A stretch of 49,502 nucleotides of DNA, taken from Pseudomonadota bacterium (GTDB taxonomy: Bacteria; Pseudomonadota; Gammaproteobacteria; Acidiferrobacterales; Acidiferrobacteraceae). The stretch spans positions 1 to 49,502 of the forward strand of contig JAJYHM010000058.1 of the NCBI GenBank assembly GCA_021784755.1, in the 5' to 3' direction. Every line of letters starts with the position of its first letter. The stretch's first letter is position 1. The position numbers and the translations under genes were made by a program. The notes beneath the pieces were generated by a model. The model ran no database searches and was not told where the DNA came from. It saw only the letters and a program-made list of their open reading frames with translations. This document shows, piece by piece, positions 45,993-49,502 of this stretch.

Positions 45993-47600
45993 ATGACCAA
46001 GCGGCCAGAAGGTAACGCGACGGCGCAAGTGCTTGCCATGTATGAGATCGGTAAGGCGCTGAATGCCTGCGCCGATCTCACCAAGACCCTGCGCGCGACG
46101 CTCGAGATTCTCGCGTCTTATCTCCATATGCAGCGCGGCATGGTGGCGCTCGTACAAGACGATGGGGCCTTGCAGACCGTCAGCGCACATGGCTTGAATT
46201 ACCAGGAAAAGGAGCGCGGACGCTACCTGAAAGGCGAGGGCATCATCGGCAGAACCCTTAAAACCGGCCTGCCCGTCGTCATACCGAATGTCGCGGACGA
46301 ACCACTTTTTTTGAACCGCACACGATCGCGCGACCTGGGAAAAGGACACGCGATCGCCTTCATCTGCGTCCCGATCAAAGCAGGCCGCGACACCATAGGC
46401 GTCTTGAGCGTCGACCGCGAGACCGATGCCGCGCAGAAATCCCCACGCTTTGAGCAGGACGTGCGATTCCTCAAAATGATCGCCATTCTGATCGGCCACG
46501 CAGTCCGGCAATACCGGCTCATCGCCGCCGAAAAGGCCGAACTCCTGTCCGAGAAGCGGCAGCTTGAGACCGCCCTGAAGGGCCGCTACAGCATCGACAA
46601 CGTCATAGGCTACGGCAAACGCATGCAGGAGGTGTTCGCGGAGGTCCACAAAGTCGCGCCCGGGCGCGCAAGCGTGTTGCTGCGCGGCGAGTCAGGGACC
46701 GGCAAGGAGATGATCGCGCGCGCCATTCATTACCTGAGCCCACGCAAGGATAAACCCTTCATCCGCGTCAACTGCGCGGCACTTACCGAAACCTTGCTCG
46801 AGTCCGAACTGTTCGGTCACGAAAAGGGCGCTTTTACCGGTGCCTCGCAGGAGCGCAAAGGGCGTTTTGAGTCCGCCCACGGCGGCACACTCTTTCTGGA
46901 TGAGATCGGTGAGATCTCACCGGCCTTTCAGACCAAGCTCCTGCGGGTGCTCCAGGAGCGCGAGTTCGAGCGGGTCGGCGGCAACAAGTCGATCCGGGTC
47001 GATGTGCGTCTAATCTGCGCCACCAATCGTGATCTGGAGGCGGCGGTTACCGACGGCTCGTTCCGCGAAGACCTGTATTATCGCATCAACGTTGTGGCGA
47101 TCTTTCTGCCGCCCTTGCGTGAGCGCCATGAGGACATCCCCTTCCTGGTCGAACATTGCCTCGACAAATTCAACACGGAAAACGGCCGACAGGTGCGCAT
47201 GGCGCCCGAGGCGATGCGTACGCTCCTTAAGTGTAGCTGGACCGGCAATGTGCGCGAACTCGAGAATTGCGTGGAGCGTTCCGCGACCATGGCGCAGAGC
47301 GACGTCATCGAACTGCCGGATCTTTCTTGCCAGCAAGGCAAGTGTTTTTCGGGTGCCTTCCAGGAGGGCTCGACTGCCAGAGGCGGCGCCTATCCCCTGA
47401 TGCGCGCGGACGGACGGCCGGGGCTTGCGAGCGCAAACGGCGGGCCCACGCAATCGCCGGCCTCGGAGCGCGATCGCCTCGTGTGGGCGCTCGAACAATG
47501 CGGGTGGGTCCAGGCGAAGGCCGCGCGCCTCCTCAACCTCACGCCGCGCCAGGTGGGCTACGCCCTGAAGAAATACGCCATCCCGCTGCGGCGCCTGTAA
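45993..47600 (+). CDS. nifA: NifA, sigma-54-dependent activator, oxygen-sensitive type
   Basis: 535-residue enhancer-binding protein that activates nif operons. Domains: GAF (about 20-175); AAA+ with Walker A GESGTGKE (232-239), the sigma-54 contact loop GAFTGA (279-284) and Walker B GGTLFLDEIG (297-306); inter-domain linker; Fis-type HTH (490-532). Cysteines 414, 426, 446 and 451 form C-x11-C-x19-C-x4-C, the complete motif of oxygen- and metal-sensitive NifA proteins such as those of rhizobia. No nifL precedes it, which fits direct oxygen sensing. ATG at 45993 lacks a strong ribosome site. Confidence 0.97.
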   Translation: MTKRPEGNATAQVLAMYEIGKALNACADLTKTLRATLEILASYLHMQRGMVALVQDDGALQTVSAHGLNYQEKERGRYLKGEGIIGRTLKTGLPVVIPNVADEPLFLNRTRSRDLGKGHAIAFICVPIKAGRDTIGVLSVDRETDAAQKSPRFEQDVRFLKMIAILIGHAVRQYRLIAAEKAELLSEKRQLETALKGRYSIDNVIGYGKRMQEVFAEVHKVAPGRASVLLRGESGTGKEMIARAIHYLSPRKDKPFIRVNCAALTETLLESELFGHEKGAFTGASQERKGRFESAHGGTLFLDEIGEISPAFQTKLLRVLQEREFERVGGNKSIRVDVRLICATNRDLEAAVTDGSFREDLYYRINVVAIFLPPLRERHEDIPFLVEHCLDKFNTENGRQVRMAPEAMRTLLKCSWTGNVRELENCVERSATMAQSDVIELPDLSCQQGKCFSGAFQEGSTARGGAYPLMRADGRPGLASANGGPTQSPASERDRLVWALEQCGWVQAKAARLLNLTPRQVGYALKKYAIPLRRL

Positions 47601-47682
47601 GGTAACCACCAACCCCCGTGTCGAAAACTTCCCGCGCACGTGGCACACCCGCGCCTAGCACGACCGCGCTGGATTGCTTGCC

Positions 47683-47698
47683 TGGTACGCTATTTGCT
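47683..47698 (+). promoter_or_regulatory. Candidate sigma-54 promoter of the LRV gene
   Basis: TGGTACGCTATTTGCT matches TGGCAC-N5-TTGCT with one change. Expected start near 47709, 75 nt before the LRV gene. A TGT-N10-CCA at 47596-47611, at the end of nifA, is a possible weak NifA site 86 bp upstream of it. Confidence 0.65.
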
Positions 47699-47783
47699 GC
47701 GTAGACCCCTGTCGGTGGCAACACGCACGCCGGCTACGCTTAATTTCCCTTCCCCAGAGGATGACCGGGCGTGGAGAGGGCCA

Positions 47784-48407
47784 ATGACGATCGATAGGGA
47801 GCACAGCACGGCAACAGAGGGTGAGGACCTCTGCACGGCATGTCGCGCCCGGGGCTGGCCTCGGCCGCCACGATGCCGGCCTGAATCCGCCTGCCTCTTC
47901 GCGCAGAACCCCTGGGGTGTCCACCGCTTTTTCCGATATAACCCGCTGCTCGGCACGCGTTGCGCCACGGCCGAATGGCCGCAAACAGTGCGACGTGCCG
48001 CGGCTGCCCGCGCCCACCCCTATTTCGCACCCGAGCTTCTCTGTGACCCGGATCGCCATGTGCGGCGCCAGGCGATCAAGCAAGCACCGCGAGAACACAT
48101 CGCGCCACTGCGCGAGGATGCCGACCCCAGCATTCGGGCCGCCGTGGCACGCAAGCTTTTGGGTAACGATCTTATCATCATGATGGGCGACCCGGAGGTC
48201 GCCATCCGCCGCATCGTGGCATCGCGGATCACGGCCTCTATGCTGCCGCTCATGCTCGGCGACACGGACCACCATGTCCGGCGCGTCCTGGCGCGACGCA
48301 TAGATGCATCCTGGCTCACGATCCTGGCCGAGGATCCCGTCGCTGACGTCCGGGCCATAGTCGCAGGCCGCCTACAATGGGCCGCGCAAACGTCTCGTCT
48401 CGGGTAG
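47784..48407 (+). CDS. LRV repeat protein with N-terminal Fe-S cluster domain
   Basis: 207 residues. The N-terminal part has a cysteine cluster (CTACRARGWPRPPRC, then C five residues later) like the 4Fe-4S module of the leucine-rich-variant protein of Azotobacter nif clusters. Then at least five LRV repeats follow, such as LLCDPDRHVRRQAIKQ, MMGDPEVAIRRIVASRI and MLGDTDHHVRRVLARRI. ATG at 47784 follows GGAGAGGG; a longer frame from 47640 crosses the promoter. Function unknown; repeats suggest protein binding. Location after nifA and a sigma-54 promoter tie it to nitrogen fixation. Confidence 0.85.
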   Translation: MTIDREHSTATEGEDLCTACRARGWPRPPRCRPESACLFAQNPWGVHRFFRYNPLLGTRCATAEWPQTVRRAAAARAHPYFAPELLCDPDRHVRRQAIKQAPREHIAPLREDADPSIRAAVARKLLGNDLIIMMGDPEVAIRRIVASRITASMLPLMLGDTDHHVRRVLARRIDASWLTILAEDPVADVRAIVAGRLQWAAQTSRLG

Positions 48408-48490
48408 CCCATGAATGCGACCGCGCTTCGCCTCGGGTACGTAACGAAAATCGAAAGGACAGTGGCATCCACCCGCTGGCTTATCGGCTC

Positions 48491-48865
48491 GTGAACGACA
48501 TACGCCGCACCCACGCAGCATCGGCCCCAAGCCCGCCGATACCCCCCGTCCACCCGAATGACGTGGATAGGCGCCGTATCCTGCGGCTTCTCAAGAATCG
48601 GCGCCGTTACCGCTATACCCAGCCTGTCGTCCTTCCGGGCCCTGACGGCTACATCGTGCGTAGCCCCTGCTGCTCACGTCGAATCGACGGCGCCGGCGGC
48701 GTGATAGACATCGCGTGGCTACGTTATCGTAGCGGACATAACATCTGGCACCTCTACCGACGCGATCACGCAACCGAGGCCTGGGTGATCCAGAGCACGC
48801 AAGCCAGCCTTACCGAGGCCATAGCCGAACTCAATAACGATCCGATGCGTGTGTTCTGGGCGTGA
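48491..48865 (+). CDS. Uncharacterised protein, possibly DUF3024-like
   Basis: About 124 residues. The C-terminal half, IDIAWLRYRSGHNIWHLYRRDH then LNNDPMRVFWA at the end, resembles the W-x-L-Y...D-x-x-x-x-FW pattern of DUF3024; two Cys (CC in SPCCSRRID) lie in the centre. GTG at 48491 is chosen; the same frame is open from ATG 48377, which would overlap the LRV gene by 31 nt, with no better ribosome site. Likely co-transcribed with the LRV gene. Function unknown. Confidence 0.55.
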   Translation: MNDIRRTHAASAPSPPIPPVHPNDVDRRRILRLLKNRRRYRYTQPVVLPGPDGYIVRSPCCSRRIDGAGGVIDIAWLRYRSGHNIWHLYRRDHATEAWVIQSTQASLTEAIAELNNDPMRVFWA

Positions 48866-49363
48866 AAGGCCACTGCCGGGCCAACCCCTGGTCCCAGTCG
48901 ATGGCGCGCAACGGCTAAGGACGCGCATCCGGGCGCGATCAAGGCGATCCGTCCGCCTTGGACGCGGCCCAGGTTCGCGCAGCCCATGGGGCGGACATAG
49001 AAACGAGCAGAGTGGGCTCGGATGCGCAAGTGATGGGCAAAGACTTACTCAAGGCGCACGCGGCGCGCGGACTGCCGCGCGTCTATATGGTGGGGGGCCG
49101 CGCCTCTTCCGCGGGCTCCTTATGGACAAGGTCGTCCAAAGGCTCTCTCACCACCGCCTGTCGGCGGCTCGGGGGCTGGGAGGATGCCGAGACGCTGGTT
49201 GCCAAGGCCCCGCTCCGGCTACCGACCGAGGCCACGCTGCGACGCCGGACTTTGGATCTCGACGCGCAACCGCCGCAGATCTCGGCAAGCTAGGGCCTGG
49301 CCTCGTATTGACCGGCACGGAGAGGGTTTCTATGATGACGCTCCACAATTCAACGCGTCTTCC
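48866..49363. other. Spacer between the nif island and a possible insertion element
   Basis: About 500 bp. One frame (48958-49293) is open but has no family resemblance or ribosome site. Nothing else is recognised. Confidence 0.4.
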
Positions 49364-49395
49364 GTCAACTACCCCGGGCTAAAGCCCGGAGCTTG
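49364..49395 (-). mobile_element. Right-end hairpin of an IS200/IS605-type element
   Basis: On the minus strand a stem CCGGGCTTTAGCCCGG is followed by GGTAGTTGAC. This layout (hairpin with CTTTAG, G-run, pentamer TTGAC at the boundary) is characteristic of the 3' ends of IS200/IS605 and tnpB-only elements. The element would extend to the right, outside the window; a minus-strand frame 49372-49502 could be the end of tnpB, but too little is present to be sure. Confidence 0.45.
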
Positions 49396-49502
49396 GAGGT
49401 GAAGACCCAAAAGCTCGGTTGACCAGGGGGCACAAGCGGTACCGTGCAGACGTGGACAATAGGTCGTTCGGACCCACTCCGGGATGCTTCCTCAGTCCCG
49501 GA

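Noticed and set aside
48958-49293. Open frame after the DUF3024-like gene
   Set aside because: TTG start, no ribosome site, no recognisable fold; probably non-coding.

Overview
The window is GC-rich, densely coded DNA from a chemolithotrophic, nitrogen-fixing gammaproteobacterium. The pilT/pilU, proC, yggT, metX-metW block is typical of Gammaproteobacteria. A dissimilatory-type ATP sulfurylase next to adenylylsulfate reductase (sat-aprB-aprA) points to oxidation of sulfur compounds. About half of the window is a near-complete molybdenum nitrogenase island. The combination suggests an acidophilic sulfur oxidiser such as the Acidiferrobacter lineage. That placement is an inference from gene content, not a sequence comparison.

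Layout. 1-12.7 kb is housekeeping: truncated murI, pilU-pilT, proC-yggT, two thioredoxin-fold genes, metX-metW, an AmpG-like permease, xthA, a type IV pilin accessory gene, pyrE, a TSUP permease and a small secreted DUF4124 protein. 13.0-17.8 kb is the sulfur block sat-aprB-aprA, closed by a strong terminator, then a cysteine-cluster protein. 17.8-22.2 kb holds a membrane diguanylate cyclase with an eroded EAL domain and a di-haem cytochrome c peroxidase. 22.7-48.9 kb is the nif island.

The nif island has five transcription blocks. (1) nifH-D-K, a 2Fe-2S ferredoxin, nifE-N-X, DUF269, DUF683, fdxB and nifQ run leftward from 31.9 to 22.7 kb. (2) A short pseudo-receiver gene runs rightward from the same control region as nifH. 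(3) nifB, fdxN, an IscA-type carrier, nifZ, nifS, nifT, a small gene, a DegT-fold protein without the usual lysine and a SIR2-like protein run leftward from 39.0 to 32.7 kb. (4) An A-type Fe-S carrier diverges from nifB. (5) nifV-nifW-fixA-fixB-fixC-fixX run leftward from 45.2 to 40.2 kb. nifA, an LRV/Fe-S protein and a small uncharacterised gene run rightward from 46.0 to 48.9 kb.

Reading the spacers by eye gives seven sigma-54 (-24/-12) candidates, most with TGT-N10-ACA-like NifA sites. NifA-site pairs 39-40 bp apart occur at nifH, nifB and upstream of nifV/nifA. NifA has the complete cysteine pattern of the oxygen-sensitive type, and no nifL is seen. Together this describes a self-contained regulon: NifA switches on nitrogenase, cofactor synthesis (B, E, N, X, Q, V), Fe-S supply (S, two A-type carriers), electron delivery (FixABCX, several ferredoxins) and accessory proteins. 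The least explained parts are the pseudo-receiver, the SIR2-like protein, the lysine-less DegT protein, and a second sigma-54 promoter about 450 bp upstream of nifV. The right edge of the window seems to cut into an IS200/IS605-type element.
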